64,000 nt of DNA from an uncultured Tateyamaria sp. (GTDB lineage: Bacteria; Pseudomonadota; Alphaproteobacteria; Rhodobacterales; Rhodobacteraceae). Where the stretch lies: the NCBI RefSeq assembly GCF_947488715.1, contig NZ_CANLAG010000004.1, positions 248,001 through 312,000 of the forward strand, written 5' to 3'. Positions 20,156 through 30,728 of this stretch are shown piece after piece. A program made the translations under genes and the position numbers. How positions within the stretch are numbered: position 1 is the first letter of the stretch; each line of letters starts with the position of its first letter. Below the pieces are notes generated by a model. The model ran no database searches. It was not told the DNA's origin and worked only from the letters and a program-made list of their open reading frames with translations.

Positions 20156-21156
20156 TGCGGTTGGCCACTTACAATATCGAGTGGATGAACAACCTGTTTG
20201 ACGATCACGGCGCGCTGTTGCCTGACGGCGCGCGATCGGCGCGCCACGGCGTGACGCGGGCGGAACAGATACAGGCCGTGACCACCGTGTTTCAGGCGCT
20301 GGACGCGGATGCGGTGATGATCATCGAAGGGCCTGACGATGGCCGACATCGCAACACGGTCACCGCGCTCGAGACCTTTGCCGCCCATGCCGGTGTGCGG
20401 GCGCGGCGCGCTGTGCTTGGGTTTTCGAACGATACCCAGCAAGAGATTGCGCTGCTCTACGACCCGGACGTCATGTCAGTGCGCCATGATCCCCAGACGC
20501 ACGCGGATGCGCCGCGTTTTGACACCCGCTTTGCCATTGACCTGGATGTTGACGCGACCCAGGACGAGGTGGTGTTTTCAAAACCGCCGCTGGAACTGGC
20601 CGTCGAAACCGCATCAGGCCACCACTTGCGTCTGATCGGTGCGCACCTGAAATCCAAGGCGCCACACGGGGCCAAGACGCGGGACGAGGTGATGCGCGTG
20701 TCTATTGCCAATCGGCGCAAGCAACTGGCCCAAGCCATCTGGCTGCGCGCCCGGATCACCGCACATCTCGAGGCGGGCGATGCGCTGATGCTGATGGGCG
20801 ATCTGAACGACGGACCGGGCCTTGATGCCTACGAGGACCTGTTTGGCCGCTCGTCGGTTGAGATCATCCTTGGAACCGGCGGGCAGGCGCTCTTTGATCC
20901 ACATGCGCGGCAGGCGCTGCAACGGCGTTTGGGGGCGGCACCGACAACGGCCCGGTTCTGGATCAAACCCGAGCAACGGTTTCTTCAGGCCTTGCTTGAT
21001 TACATCATGGTCTCGCCGGATCTTGCGGCACGCGCGCCGCGCTGGCGCATCTGGCATCCGCTGGATGATCCCGACTGTTGGGCGCAACCCGCGTTGCGTG
21101 ACGCGCTGGTCACGGCGTCCGACCATTTTCCGGTCAGTTTGGATATCGACCTCTGA
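20155..21156 (+). CDS. Endonuclease/exonuclease/phosphatase-family protein
   Basis: A 333-residue protein of the EEP fold: RLATYNIEWMNNLFD (metal-site Asn/Glu), DAVMIIEGPDD, GAHLKSK, LMGDLNDGPG and the final SDHFPVSLDID. All catalytic motifs (N, E, D, N, D, H) are visible, so it is probably an active phosphodiesterase; substrate (DNA, phospholipid or nucleotide) cannot be inferred. No signal peptide. ATG 20155 overlaps the DnaJ stop by one base, with the frame extending 10 codons further upstream. Confidence 0.85.
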   Translation: MRLATYNIEWMNNLFDDHGALLPDGARSARHGVTRAEQIQAVTTVFQALDADAVMIIEGPDDGRHRNTVTALETFAAHAGVRARRAVLGFSNDTQQEIALLYDPDVMSVRHDPQTHADAPRFDTRFAIDLDVDATQDEVVFSKPPLELAVETASGHHLRLIGAHLKSKAPHGAKTRDEVMRVSIANRRKQLAQAIWLRARITAHLEAGDALMLMGDLNDGPGLDAYEDLFGRSSVEIILGTGGQALFDPHARQALQRRLGAAPTTARFWIKPEQRFLQALLDYIMVSPDLAARAPRWRIWHPLDDPDCWAQPALRDALVTASDHFPVSLDIDL

Positions 21157-21173
21157 GGCCCCATATATCCCCC

Positions 21174-21542
21174 ATGAAACGTGTTTTGATACCGCTCTTG
21201 CTGATCCTTGCCGCACCTGCCGCTGCGCAGGATGACGCGACGCCGGACCAAGGGCTGTCGCTGATGGAACGCGGCGCGCAGATGCTCATGGAGGGGCTGC
21301 TGCGCGAAATGGAACCGGCATTGGAAGACTTGCAGGGCATGGCCGAAGATGTCGGCCCAGCCTTGCGCGATTTCGCGCAACAGATGGGGCCGGCATTGCG
21401 GGGCCTGTTGGACGATGTGCAGGATTGGAGCGTCTATGAGCCGCCCGAGATGCTGGACAACGGCGACATCATCATTCGGCGCAAACCCGCGCCAGACCCT
21501 GCGCCCGTCCCGTCGCCCCCCGGAGCCGAGATCGAAACCTAG
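21174..21542 (+). CDS. Small exported acidic protein
   Basis: A 122-residue protein with a signal peptide (VLIPLLLILAAPAAAQ) and a helical mature part with near-repeats (EPALEDLQGMAEDVGPALRDF, QMGPALRGLLDDV) followed by a YEPPEMLDNGDIIIRRK motif and a Pro-rich tail. This pattern recurs in Rhodobacteraceae proteins of unknown function that I would place in the periplasm. It begins 17 bases after the EEP gene and shares CTAG (21539-21542) with the ppx stop. Confidence 0.72.
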   Translation: MKRVLIPLLLILAAPAAAQDDATPDQGLSLMERGAQMLMEGLLREMEPALEDLQGMAEDVGPALRDFAQQMGPALRGLLDDVQDWSVYEPPEMLDNGDIIIRRKPAPDPAPVPSPPGAEIET

Positions 21543-23086
21543 CGGCGGCGGCGCTTGACCTTGACGCTGGCATCCATGGAGGCGGCAAGGGAATTGAGCC
21601 GGGCTTCGGCGACTTCTCCGAACAGGGGCATGGCGTCCGGGGACAGGTGCAATTCCAGCACTTTCTTTTGCGGAAACCAGCGGAAAGCCCCGCGTTCGGC
21701 GTCTTTTTCCATCCACATCATCGCGCCGAACCGCATCGCTTTGCCGACGATTTCCGCCTCACGCTGGGTGCGCGCGTCGATGAGGTCATAGAGCCCCTCG
21801 AAATGAGTGCCTTCGCGCTTGTTGGAATAGCGGTGCAGCAGGGCCAGACCGAGAAAGATCCGTTCCGCATGTTTCAGTCCGCCCAGATTGGCGCGCGTGG
21901 CGTTGTCAAAACAGACCTCGGCCCGGTAGTCGGGATGCGCCCGCCAGCTGACGTCGTGCAGCAAGCAGGCGGCCTTGATCAGCCGCTTGCGCGCAAACGG
22001 AGCGGATTTGAACAGCGGCTCGATGAACTGATACAGCAGCTTGCCAAAACCGGGCATGCGCGCGTCCTTGGCCTCTGCAAAGCGGCACGCTTCGATCAAC
22101 GGGTCCCGGTCCCGCAGACGTTGCGGCATCTGTTCATAAAGCATGCCTTCGCGGATGCCGTAGCTCGAGACGGCGATGTCCTTGGGACGGAATGTCTTGA
22201 CCAAACGGGCCAGGACTTCGACGGCCAGCGGGACCAGCGCCATGCGGGTCGACGAGATGCCGCAGGCGCTGCGCAGCGCTTCGTGGTCGGGATGTTCGGC
22301 GATGAATTTTGCGGTTTTCTGAACGGAACGCGGTGACATGCGGTATTCGTGCAGGACGTGCAGCGGGTATCCTTGGCGGTGCATGTCCACACGAGCGATG
22401 GCGCGCCACGATCCACCCACCAGGAACAGGCGGTCCCGTTGGGTGCCCATTTCGGCCTGCATGGTTTCCATGACGGCCTTGATATGCGCCTTACGCCCCT
22501 TCTTGCCGCCTTTGAGGCCTTGCAATTTGAGGGGGCCCAGGTCGGAGGTCATGCGCCGCCCGACCGTGCCGCCGGAGATTTCGGCAAGCTCCATCGAAGA
22601 TCCGCCGATGTCGCAGACAAGCCCGTAGGATCCCGGCCAGCCCAGCAGGACACCCTGGGCGGACAGGCGCGCCTCTTCGCGGCCGTCAATCGTGCGCACG
22701 GTCAGACCGGTTTCGCGCAGGACGTCGGCGCAAAAGGCAGCCCCGTCGCTGGCATCGCGCACTGCGGCTGTCGCGACAACTGACAGTTCGGACAGGCCCA
22801 TGCCTTCGGCGAGGCATTGAAAGCGGATCAGCGCGTTGAGCGCGCGCACGCGGCCTTGTGGGTTCAGGTGACCGGTGTCCGACAGCCCGGAGCCAAGTGC
22901 ACACATGATTTTTTCGTTGTAGAAATAGGCGGGTGACCGCGCGGCCCCGTCAAAGACAACCAGTCGGACCGAGTTGGAGCCGACATCCACCACGCCCACA
23001 CGCGACAAGGCGCGCGCGGATGGGTCTTCGAACAGGGGGCGGCCAAAAAGGCCGCCGTCCTGATGCGGATCGGTCAAAGCGTTCAT
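21539..23086 (-). CDS. ppx: Exopolyphosphatase / guanosine pentaphosphatase
   Basis: Degrades polyphosphate from the chain end and may also hydrolyse pppGpp. The 515-residue protein has the ASKHA-fold motifs VGVVDVGSNSVRLVVFDG and DIGGSSMELAEI, the middle RMTSDLGPLKLQG region and a C-terminal HD-like helical domain (LIKAACLLHDVSWRAHP). It ends in a basic VKVKRRRR tail. It lies in the same direction downstream of ppk, so synthesis and breakdown enzymes are probably co-transcribed through the small lipoprotein gene. ATG 23086 is preferred over an upstream start at 23104. Confidence 0.93.
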   Translation of the reverse strand: MNALTDPHQDGGLFGRPLFEDPSARALSRVGVVDVGSNSVRLVVFDGAARSPAYFYNEKIMCALGSGLSDTGHLNPQGRVRALNALIRFQCLAEGMGLSELSVVATAAVRDASDGAAFCADVLRETGLTVRTIDGREEARLSAQGVLLGWPGSYGLVCDIGGSSMELAEISGGTVGRRMTSDLGPLKLQGLKGGKKGRKAHIKAVMETMQAEMGTQRDRLFLVGGSWRAIARVDMHRQGYPLHVLHEYRMSPRSVQKTAKFIAEHPDHEALRSACGISSTRMALVPLAVEVLARLVKTFRPKDIAVSSYGIREGMLYEQMPQRLRDRDPLIEACRFAEAKDARMPGFGKLLYQFIEPLFKSAPFARKRLIKAACLLHDVSWRAHPDYRAEVCFDNATRANLGGLKHAERIFLGLALLHRYSNKREGTHFEGLYDLIDARTQREAEIVGKAMRFGAMMWMEKDAERGAFRWFPQKKVLELHLSPDAMPLFGEVAEARLNSLAASMDASVKVKRRRR

Positions 23087-23180
23087 GGACCCCCCGTGGC
23101 ACATGTGGTCCGTCGTTGATGGACCAGTGTGCCGTTCGGGTCAATGCGCGAGGGGCGCCGGGTGGCTCTGTTTCGGCTGC

Positions 23181-23206
23181 GCCGAAAGGCGCCCACCCGC
23201 CGACCC
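23181..23206. repeat. Short GAAA-hairpin plus CCCACCCGCCGACCC element
   Basis: GCGCCGAAAGGCGC forms a short GAAA-capped hairpin followed by CCACCCGCCGACCC. Related sequences follow betB (856-882) and the MATE gene (46512-46538), all outside genes. It may be a dispersed repeat of this genome; a genome search is needed to know. Confidence 0.45.
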
Positions 23207-23548
23207 TTAGACGGTGAGGGTTTCGACCAGTGTGCCGTTGATGAACACGTCGATCTGCGTATAGGCGGACATGAAGTTCTGGACCCGTGTGGCGCGTGCG
23301 ACGACCTGTTTGCCTTCCCAGCGTCCTTCAAAGTTCTGAGCCGATCCGCTGAACGCCTGCGAGCGTTGTTGGATCACCCGCTCGCCGTTGAAGAACAGTT
23401 GCAGTTCGCCGTCGAACATGCCCGGTTCGATCTGTGCCGCAATTTGCAGCCGTTCTTTGCCATATTGCGCGGTTTCCGGCGCGCTGTATTGTGTGCAGCC
23501 GGCGGCCATGAGCAGACCCAGGGCACTGCAGAACAAGAGGGATTTCAT
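23207..23548 (-). CDS. Small lipoprotein between ppk and ppx
   Basis: A 113-residue lipoprotein with the lipobox LMAAGC near residue 18 and a mature beta-rich domain (DGELQLFFNGERVIQQR, TQIDVFINGTLVETLTV) like other small periplasm-facing lipoproteins of this group. It lies between ppk and ppx on the same strand; a role in polyphosphate metabolism is possible only by position. ATG 23548 or the in-frame ATG 23557 could start it. Confidence 0.75.
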   Translation of the reverse strand: MKSLLFCSALGLLMAAGCTQYSAPETAQYGKERLQIAAQIEPGMFDGELQLFFNGERVIQQRSQAFSGSAQNFEGRWEGKQVVARATRVQNFMSAYTQIDVFINGTLVETLTV

Positions 23549-23648
23549 AGAGAACACATACCATTACTGATGCAATTGGCCTGCGTCTTACAGGGCAGTG
23601 TTTAAGGGCGGATCAAGATTTGTCTTTGCATTTTATCGACATGCGCCG

Positions 23649-25817
23649 TCAGTCTTCGGTGTGGGTCAGTTTGGGCACATCGGACGCGCCTGCGGACCCG
23701 CGCCCTGACAGGGACGGGTTTTCCATAAAGAAGCGGTGACAGTTGAACGCAAAGGTGCCTTCGGTCCATTCGGGTCTGGTGAACTGACCCTGTGGCCCCA
23801 TAACCCAGCTTTGGGCCACATCCGCGAGGTTTGCCGCCATGACCTGGCTCACGATTTGGGCCTTGACCGTTGGGTTTTCGATCTCGATCAGGGTTTCAAC
23901 CCGGCGGTTCAGGTTGCGGCCCATCCAATCCGCAGACGAGATGAAGACGCGCGCCTTTTTCGACGGCAAGCCGTGGCCGTTGCCAAAGCAGACGATGCGC
24001 GAATGTTCGAGGAACCTGCCCACGATCGATTTGACGCGGATGTTGTCGGAGAACCCCTTGATCCCCGGTCGCAGGCCACAGATGCCACGGATCACCAGGC
24101 TGATCCGCACGCCCGCCTGTCCGGCGGCATAGAGCGCATCGATCACCTCGCTGTCGATCAGCGAATTCATCTTGGCCCAGATTTCCGCAGGCTTGCCGTT
24201 GCGCGCGTGTTCGGCCTCTGCGGCGATCATGTCCAGCAGGCTCGATTTCAGCGTCATGGGCGAAATGGCGAGGTTGTCGAGCCCTTCGGGCGGCGCATAA
24301 CCCGACAGGTAGTTGAACACCTTGGTGGCATCGCGCCCCAGTTTCGCGTCGCAGGTAAAGAGCGACACGTCCGTGTAGATACGCGCCGTGATCGGGTGAT
24401 AATTGCCCGTGCCGTAGTGCGTGTACGTCACCAGGTTCTTGCCTTCGCGACGGACCACGGTGCTGATCTTGGCGTGGGTCTTGAGGTCGAGAAAACCGTA
24501 GACCACATGCGCACCGGCCCGTTCCAGCCTGCGTGACTGCCGGATATTGGCGGCCTCATCGAACCGCGCCTTGAGCTCGACCAGTGCCGTGACCGACTTG
24601 CCGTCCTCTGCCGCCTCGCACAACGCCTCGACGATGGGCGAGTTCTTGGACGTCCGGTAGAGCGTTTGCTTGATCGCGACCACCTGAGGATCGCGTGCGG
24701 CCTGTTGAAGGAAACGCACAACCATGTCGAACGTCTCGTAGGGGTGATGCAGCAGCATGTCCTTTTGCCGAATGGCCGCGAACATGTCGCCCTCGAAATC
24801 GCTCACGCGCTCCGGCACACGCGGTGTGAATGTGGGCCACAGCAGGTCGGGACGGTTGTCGAGGACCATCTCGCTCATGTCGGACATGCCGATCATGCCG
24901 TCGATCTCGATGACTTCCGCGTCGCTGACGCCGAGTTCCTCCATGATCACAGCCTTGAGCGCGCGGGGCGCACCGGCCGAGTGGGTCAGCCGGACCACTT
25001 CCCCCCGGCGGCGACGCTTCAGCGCGACTTCGAACTCGCGCACGAGGTCCTCGGCCTCGTCCTCGACCTCCAGATCGCTGTCGCGCAGCACGCGGAACCC
25101 GAAATGCGCCTTGAGCCGGTAGCCCGGAAACAGGTCGGGAATTTTGAGAACCAACAATTCCTCGAGTGGCAAAAAGCGCTGTCCCTCACCGGGCAGCGCG
25201 ATAAAGCGGTCGATCTGCGCCGGGATCGGCAGCAGCGCCTGCAGGACCCGCTTGTCGGACTTGCGGTCCAGTTGCAGCGCCAGCGCATAGCCCATGTTCG
25301 GAATGAACGGGAACGGGTGCGCGGGGTCGATGGCCAGCGGCGACAGAACCGCAAACACCTGGTTGAGAAAGACATCCTTGAGATGCACGATGTCAGCCGA
25401 TGTCAGATCATCCAGCGTCAGAATGTCGATGCCCGCCGCTTCCATCTCGATCTTGAGGGCGTTCAGAACCTTGGTCTGGCGGTGGATCAACGCGCGCGCA
25501 TCATCGTTGATCAGCGTCAACTGGTCCGCGGGGCTCAGCCCATCAGCGGCGGGCGTGGTGTTGCCCGCGATGGCCAGTTCGCGCAGGCCTGCCACGCGCA
25601 CGGTGTAAAACTCGTCCAGATTGCCCGCCGAGATGGACAGAAACCGCAGCCGCTCCAACAGCGGCACACGCGGGTTTTCCGCTTCTTCGAGAACACGCCA
25701 GTTAAAGCCCAGCCAACTGAGTTCACGGTTGTAGAACCGGCCCGGACCATCGGTGTCCAGATCAGGCAGCGATACGGGTTCGGGAAACGGGGCAGACAGG
25801 AAATCGGCGTTGGTCAT
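23649..25817 (-). CDS. ppk: Polyphosphate kinase 1
   Basis: Makes polyphosphate from ATP at the inner membrane. A 722-residue PPK1 with N, middle, C1 and C2 domains: NRELSWLGFNWRVLEEA at the start, HHPYETFDMVVRFLQQA, KQTLYRTSKNSPIV, and the two catalytic histidine regions LKTHAKISTVVRREG and YTHYGTGNYHPITARIYTD. Length is normal. ATG 25817 (MTNADF) is likely; a TTG five codons upstream is also open. It follows hdaA by 39 bases and precedes the lipoprotein and ppx genes, giving a polyphosphate operon typical of alphaproteobacteria. Confidence 0.95.
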   Translation of the reverse strand: MTNADFLSAPFPEPVSLPDLDTDGPGRFYNRELSWLGFNWRVLEEAENPRVPLLERLRFLSISAGNLDEFYTVRVAGLRELAIAGNTTPAADGLSPADQLTLINDDARALIHRQTKVLNALKIEMEAAGIDILTLDDLTSADIVHLKDVFLNQVFAVLSPLAIDPAHPFPFIPNMGYALALQLDRKSDKRVLQALLPIPAQIDRFIALPGEGQRFLPLEELLVLKIPDLFPGYRLKAHFGFRVLRDSDLEVEDEAEDLVREFEVALKRRRRGEVVRLTHSAGAPRALKAVIMEELGVSDAEVIEIDGMIGMSDMSEMVLDNRPDLLWPTFTPRVPERVSDFEGDMFAAIRQKDMLLHHPYETFDMVVRFLQQAARDPQVVAIKQTLYRTSKNSPIVEALCEAAEDGKSVTALVELKARFDEAANIRQSRRLERAGAHVVYGFLDLKTHAKISTVVRREGKNLVTYTHYGTGNYHPITARIYTDVSLFTCDAKLGRDATKVFNYLSGYAPPEGLDNLAISPMTLKSSLLDMIAAEAEHARNGKPAEIWAKMNSLIDSEVIDALYAAGQAGVRISLVIRGICGLRPGIKGFSDNIRVKSIVGRFLEHSRIVCFGNGHGLPSKKARVFISSADWMGRNLNRRVETLIEIENPTVKAQIVSQVMAANLADVAQSWVMGPQGQFTRPEWTEGTFAFNCHRFFMENPSLSGRGSAGASDVPKLTHTED

Positions 25818-25856
25818 GGGGGTTTGTGTCAAATCCGTGTGACGGTTGAATGACGC

Positions 25857-26540
25857 TTATCCCGCGTTCGGGGTGTCCTTGTCCAGCACCGTGGCCGCCA
25901 ATGCGCGGGTGACGGGCTGTTTGCGGGCCAGACTGGCGGCATCAAGGGCGGTGACCAACCGTTGCGCCGCGACAAAACTGCGCTCCATCCGGGGCAAAAG
26001 ATAGGGGATGACATCCGGGCGCGGCGTCAGTTGGCGGTCGGCGAACAGCTTGGCAATCACCGCCGTCAGCAGGCTGTCATCAGGCGCATCCAGTGCCGCA
26101 TGGCCTGCCGCCGCGATCCGGCTTTGCAGGTCGGGCAATGTCATGTGCCAGTGGGTCGGGGCCGCTGTACCTGTCATCAACAGCGGCGTACCTGCCGCCA
26201 GCAACAGGTTGTGCAGATGAAACAGCGCGGTCTGCGCGGGCATGTCTGGGGCAATGGTGTCGACATCCTCGACGGCCACGGGCCCTGTGGCAAAACCCAC
26301 AATGTTGTCGTCGGTCAAGGTTGCCGCATCCACGATCTGCCCACCGCATTGTTCGGCCCAGACATGCGCCAGATGGGTCTTGCCCGATCCTGTGGGCCCA
26401 CTCAGCGCCAGCTTTCCGGCAGGCCAGCGGCGCCAGTCGTCGATCATGGCCACGGCCACCGCATTAGACGGCGCAATCATGAAATCATCGCGCCCCAGCG
26501 CGGTGCGCGCGGGCAGATCAAAACCCAGTTGCGTGGCCAT
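25857..26540 (-). CDS. hdaA: DnaA-related inactivator protein (HdaA)
   Basis: A 227-residue AAA+ protein resembling DnaA without its DNA-binding domain IV. The P-loop is LSGPTGSGKTHLAHVW, with a VAVEDVDTIA Walker B and LPDLQSRIAAA arginine-finger-like region. HdaA-type proteins, with the sliding clamp, promote hydrolysis of DnaA-ATP and so limit replication initiation; the N-terminal QLGFDLP is a plausible clamp-binding motif, as in Hda. It sits between perM and ppk, the arrangement seen in Caulobacter and relatives. ATG 26540 is 3 bases after the perM stop. Confidence 0.88.
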   Translation of the reverse strand: MATQLGFDLPARTALGRDDFMIAPSNAVAVAMIDDWRRWPAGKLALSGPTGSGKTHLAHVWAEQCGGQIVDAATLTDDNIVGFATGPVAVEDVDTIAPDMPAQTALFHLHNLLLAAGTPLLMTGTAAPTHWHMTLPDLQSRIAAAGHAALDAPDDSLLTAVIAKLFADRQLTPRPDVIPYLLPRMERSFVAAQRLVTALDAASLARKQPVTRALAATVLDKDTPNAG

Positions 26541-26542
26541 GA

Positions 26543-27634
26543 TCAGTCCTGCGTCTCTGCGGCATCGTCCGGAGTGGCGTCCGCCGACAGCCCGCGATAC
26601 AGCCGACTGTCCTGATATTTTTCGATGAGAAAGCGCACAATCACACCCAGTGCCGCAGCCAGCGGCACAGCGACCAGCATGCCGACAAATCCAAAGAGCG
26701 CGCCAAAGACGGACAGCGCGAGGATCAGCCACACCGGATGCAAACCGACGCTTTCGCCCACCAGCTTGGGTGTCAGGATGTTGCCCTCGACCACCTGACC
26801 GATGCCAAAGACGATGGCAACGGCGACGATCCAATGCCACTCACCCCAGAACTGGAAAAAGGCCAGACCAATCGCCAGCGCACCACCAACCAGCGCACCC
26901 ACATAGGGGATAAAGGTCAGCAGGCCGGCGACAAACCCAACGACCAGCCCGAATTGCAGGCCCACAATCATCAGCGCAATGGCATAGTAGGTGCCGAGGA
27001 TCAGGCAAACGGTGCCCATGCCGCGAATGAACCCGGCAAGGGTCGCGTCAACCTCGGCGGCAAGGCGGCGGATGATTGGGGCGTGATCCAGCGGCAAGAG
27101 GCCGTTGACCCGCGCAATCATACGGTCCCAGTCCAGCAACAGATACACCGCCACCACCGGCACGATGACAAACAGAACCACGATGTTGATCAGGCTCGCC
27201 GCCGATGTCAGCGCCGAGTTCAGCAATTCGCCACCCCGGTTCGAAATCGTCTCACCCAGCGAATTCAGCGTCTGCCGCACCGTTGAACTTTCATCCAGCA
27301 GGCTGGGAAACCGTTCGGTCAAAAAGGCCCCCAGATCGCGCGCCAGTTGCGGTGCGGCGTTGAAGAGCTGGATTGCCTGCTCCACCAAAGTCGGAATGAC
27401 AAGCAGGGCAAGGATGACGAAAATGACGATGGCCGTGATGGTGATCAGACCGGTGGCCAGCCCACGGCTGCAGCCGCGTGCCTCGAGCCAGTCGGCCACG
27501 GGGTCGAGGAAATAGGCAATCGCTGCGCCCAGGAAAAAGGGCAGCAGTTGATCCCCCAGCGCATAGAGCAGCAGGAAAAAGACAGCGGCGGCGACGCCCC
27601 AATACTTGAACTGATCACGAACTGGCAGGGCCAT
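26543..27634 (-). CDS. PerM/AI-2E-family membrane permease
   Basis: A 363-residue inner-membrane protein with the AI-2E transporter family plan: several N-terminal helices, a periplasmic helical segment ([19 protein letters not shown]) and a C-terminal bundle containing [16 protein letters not shown] and [19 protein letters not shown], the signature region. Substrates of most members are unknown; sodium-proton exchange and autoinducer export have been proposed for some. It heads the perM-hdaA-ppk gene order. ATG 27634 (MALPVRDQ) has GGAGA upstream. Confidence 0.88.
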   Translation of the reverse strand: MALPVRDQFKYWGVAAAVFFLLLYALGDQLLPFFLGAAIAYFLDPVADWLEARGCSRGLATGLITITAIVIFVILALLVIPTLVEQAIQLFNAAPQLARDLGAFLTERFPSLLDESSTVRQTLNSLGETISNRGGELLNSALTSAASLINIVVLFVIVPVVAVYLLLDWDRMIARVNGLLPLDHAPIIRRLAAEVDATLAGFIRGMGTVCLILGTYYAIALMIVGLQFGLVVGFVAGLLTFIPYVGALVGGALAIGLAFFQFWGEWHWIVAVAIVFGIGQVVEGNILTPKLVGESVGLHPVWLILALSVFGALFGFVGMLVAVPLAAALGVIVRFLIEKYQDSRLYRGLSADATPDDAAETQD

Positions 27635-27857
27635 GGTGTCTCCGACGCGAATGAACGTCCTCACAAATGCGGGGTTTTGGGCCGTTCTTCAAGGGTTTTG
27701 CCGCATTGGTTTCGCCCCCAGGCTGTGCCGCCTGCAAAATTGGGCATCGGCCAGGATTTGCGTGCCGTTCCGCGCGATTTGCCGGAAACGGGGCAGGGGC
27801 CGTTGCGGGGGGGCGGCCTTTGGCCTAATCAGGGGCAAACTTGATGAGGAGCGCGTG

Positions 27858-29195
27858 ATGCGTTTGAGCCGTTATTTCCTGCCCGTCCTGAAGGAAAACC
27901 CCAGTGAGGCGCAGATTGTCAGCCACCGCCTGATGTTGCGCGCGGGCATGATCAAACAGTCCAGTGCGGGCATCTATTCGTGGCTGCCTCTGGGCTTCAA
28001 GGTGCTGCGCAAAATCGAGGACATTGTCCACGAGGAACAGCAACGCGCCGGGCACATGCCGATGCTCATGCCCACCATCCAATCCGCCGATCTGTGGCAC
28101 GAAAGCGGGCGCTATGACGCCTTTGGGGCCGAAATGCTGCGCATCAAGGACCGGCACGACCGCGAGATGCTGTTCACGCCCACCGCCGAAGAGCTGATCA
28201 CCGACATCTTCCGCGCCCATGTCGGCAGCTACAAGGACCTGCCGCTGACCATGTATCAGATCCAGTGGAAATTCCGCGACGAAATCCGCCCCCGTTTCGG
28301 CGTGATGCGGGGCCGCGAGTTCTACATGAAGGACGGCTACAACTTTGACCTGACCAAGGAAGACGCGCTGCACGCCTACAACCGGCACCTCGTCAGCTAC
28401 CTGCGCACCTACGAGCGCATGGGCCTGCAAGCGATCCCGATGCGGGCCGATTCCGGTGCGATTGGCGGCGACGACACCCACGAATTCCTGGTGCTCGCCG
28501 ACACGGGCGAGTCCGAGGTATTCTACGACAGCGCCGTCACCGACCTGACCTTTGGCGACCGCGACATCGACTATGATGACCACGCCCAGTGCGCCGCTGT
28601 GATGGAAGAGTTCACCAACCTCTACGCCCGCACGGATGAGACCCACGACGCCGCCCTGTTCGAACAGGTCCCCGAGGACCGCCGCCGCATCGCGCGCGGG
28701 ATCGAAGTGGGCCAGATCTTCTATTTCGGCACCAAGTATTCCGAGGCCCTGAACGCCGTTGTGCAAGGGCCGGACGGCAAACAATCACCCGTCCACATGG
28801 GCAGCCACGGCATCGGCGTGTCCCGCCTGCTCGGCGCGATCATCGAGGCGAGCCACGACGACAAGGGCATCATCTGGCCCGAAGGCGTGACGCCTTTCCA
28901 CTGCGGAATCGTGAACCTCAAACAGGGCGACGAAGAGGCCGACGCCGCCTGTGACGCGCTCTATGCCAGCCTGACCGCGCTGGGCCTCGAGCCGCTCTAT
29001 GATGACCGCAAGGAACGCGCGGGCGGCAAATTCGCAACCATGGACCTGATTGGCCTGCCCTGGCGCATCACCGTTGGACCGCGCGGATTGAAAAACGGTG
29101 TCGTCGAACTGACATCGCGCCGCACCGGCGAAAGCATCGAAATGCCACCCGAAGACGCCGTGCGCAAAGTGGCAGACATCTACGCGAACCTATGA
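27858..29195 (+). CDS. proS: Prolyl-tRNA synthetase
   Basis: Charges tRNA-Pro in the cytosol. The 445-residue class II synthetase has motif 1 around [17 protein letters not shown], motif 2 as [23 protein letters not shown], motif 3 as [13 protein letters not shown] and a C-terminal anticodon-binding domain. It is the short alphaproteobacterial form without the INS editing insertion, which is why it is about 120 residues shorter than the E. coli enzyme. ATG 27858 has GAGGAG upstream. Its stop overlaps the following hydrolase gene start. Confidence 0.96.
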   Translation: MRLSRYFLPVLKENPSEAQIVSHRLMLRAGMIKQSSAGIYSWLPLGFKVLRKIEDIVHEEQQRAGHMPMLMPTIQSADLWHESGRYDAFGAEMLRIKDRHDREMLFTPTAEELITDIFRAHVGSYKDLPLTMYQIQWKFRDEIRPRFGVMRGREFYMKDGYNFDLTKEDALHAYNRHLVSYLRTYERMGLQAIPMRADSGAIGGDDTHEFLVLADTGESEVFYDSAVTDLTFGDRDIDYDDHAQCAAVMEEFTNLYARTDETHDAALFEQVPEDRRRIARGIEVGQIFYFGTKYSEALNAVVQGPDGKQSPVHMGSHGIGVSRLLGAIIEASHDDKGIIWPEGVTPFHCGIVNLKQGDEEADAACDALYASLTALGLEPLYDDRKERAGGKFATMDLIGLPWRITVGPRGLKNGVVELTSRRTGESIEMPPEDAVRKVADIYANL

Positions 29196-30172
29196 TGGGC
29201 TGGGTCGATATCGCCCGGACCTGTGCGGCTGCGGCCTGCGCGGCACTTGTCGCAACGACGGCCATGGCGCAGGACCCGGTGCGGATTGAACGGATCCAGG
29301 CCGCGTTTGACGCCTGGACCGCAGAGCACGCGGCAAAAGGCACAGGCGCCATCGCCTACGAGGGCGACGTCATCGGCACTCTCGACAGCGGCATCGACCC
29401 CGCAACCCCGATTGAGCTTGCCAGCCTCAGCAAGGCCATCACCGGCGTCTGCGTGCGCGTCCTCTTCGAAGAGGGCACGTTGCACTACAACGACAGCACA
29501 GTGACCCTGCTGGACCGCGACCCACCTGCGACCGTCGGCCAGTTGATGACCCACAGCGCGGGCTTTGCCGACGATGTCACACAGCGCGCCATGCCCGGCT
29601 GGCTGGGCGACCCGACGCACCGCGCCGCAGAGGCGGCAGACATGCTGCAAGGCGCGGATGGCCCCCCGAACACCTTCATCTACAACAACGCAAACTACGC
29701 GTTGCTGGCCCTGATGATCGAGAAAGTGACCGGCACCACCTACGAAGAGGCATGCCGCAGCCGCGTGCTGGACCCTCTTGGTATCACCACGGCCAAACCC
29801 TCACCACAGTCCGGCGCGTTCCTCAGCTGGGGCGGCTGGTCCATGACGTCCGAGGACTATGCCCGCTTTCACGCGCATTGGTTCGGCGCTACGGTGCCCA
29901 CGGGGTTCGATCCCAGGGGGCAACCCAATGTCGATCTGGGCGAGAACGTATTCTACGGCACGGGCACGCTGTTTCGGTCCTACAATCGGCGGTACAACTT
30001 CTGGCATCACGGATCGCTCTGCATTCTGGACGGCCTCGAAGTGGGCGCCTTCGCCGTCACCTGGGAGGCCAAGTGGACGCTTGTGGTGGGCTATGACAAA
30101 TGCCTGCCCTGGGACGCGCTCTTTGCACTGGATGCCGCGCTGACCGAAGCCGTCTATGGGGCGATCGAGTGA
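29192..30172 (+). CDS. Beta-lactamase-fold serine hydrolase, exported
   Basis: A 326-residue protein with a signal peptide ([13 protein letters not shown]) and penicillin-binding-protein fold: SxxK as S78-LS-K81 in [14 protein letters not shown] in [14 protein letters not shown] and a late HHGS in place of the KTG triad. These features suit a class C-like esterase or D,D-peptidase. It overlaps proS by 4 bases and DUF2937 by 4 bases. The substrate is not predictable; periplasmic location follows from the signal peptide. Confidence 0.87.
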   Translation: MMGWVDIARTCAAAACAALVATTAMAQDPVRIERIQAAFDAWTAEHAAKGTGAIAYEGDVIGTLDSGIDPATPIELASLSKAITGVCVRVLFEEGTLHYNDSTVTLLDRDPPATVGQLMTHSAGFADDVTQRAMPGWLGDPTHRAAEAADMLQGADGPPNTFIYNNANYALLALMIEKVTGTTYEEACRSRVLDPLGITTAKPSPQSGAFLSWGGWSMTSEDYARFHAHWFGATVPTGFDPRGQPNVDLGENVFYGTGTLFRSYNRRYNFWHHGSLCILDGLEVGAFAVTWEAKWTLVVGYDKCLPWDALFALDAALTEAVYGAIE

Positions 30173-30675
30173 TCATACGCGCGCTGGCATTGGCCGGTGG
30201 CGTCTTGGGCGGGGCCACGGCGTCCCAATTCCCCGAGTATGCGCAGCAATACACCCAACGTCTCGGCGGTGCGGTGGACGCACTTGGGCAGGTGGTCGCT
30301 GACTTTGATGCGTCTGCGGCGGCGGCGGGCTTTGACCGGGCGCAGGCGCTGGCCCAGATGCAAGGCACCGCGTTCCTCGAACGCCGCCGCGCGGACATGG
30401 AACGCACATTTGAACGTCACGCACGTCTCAGCACCGATCTGGAAGTGTTGCAGCAATCCGGCCCGTTCATGCGCGCCTATCACGCCTCGCGTCTGACGGA
30501 TGGCGAGGTGGCACAGGCCGCACTGGCCGCATACGCGCCTGCCGTGCCGATCACGATGCCGGGATTGGTCTTTGCCGGCACCGGCTTTCTCGCGGGCCTC
30601 ATCGCTGTCTGGGCGGCGCTGCGTGCGTTGATCTGGCCCCTGCGCCGCAGGCGGTCCTCTGCCCAAGGGGCTTGA
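30169..30675 (+). CDS. DUF2937 family membrane protein
   Basis: A 168-residue protein starting GTG at 30169, overlapping the hydrolase stop (GTGA). Two hydrophobic segments lie at the ends (ALALAGGVLGGATASQ and PGLVFAGTGFLAGLIAVWAAL), with a helical middle including SQFPEYAQQYTQRLGGAVDAL, a signature of DUF2937. The C-terminal tail is basic (PLRRRRSSAQG). The family has no known function. Confidence 0.83.
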   Translation: MIIRALALAGGVLGGATASQFPEYAQQYTQRLGGAVDALGQVVADFDASAAAAGFDRAQALAQMQGTAFLERRRADMERTFERHARLSTDLEVLQQSGPFMRAYHASRLTDGEVAQAALAAYAPAVPITMPGLVFAGTGFLAGLIAVWAALRALIWPLRRRRSSAQGA

Positions 30676-30728
30676 CGCGCCCCCTGACGCCGGGCCACCT
30701 GTCACCAAAACCCGAGCAGGAGCCGTAA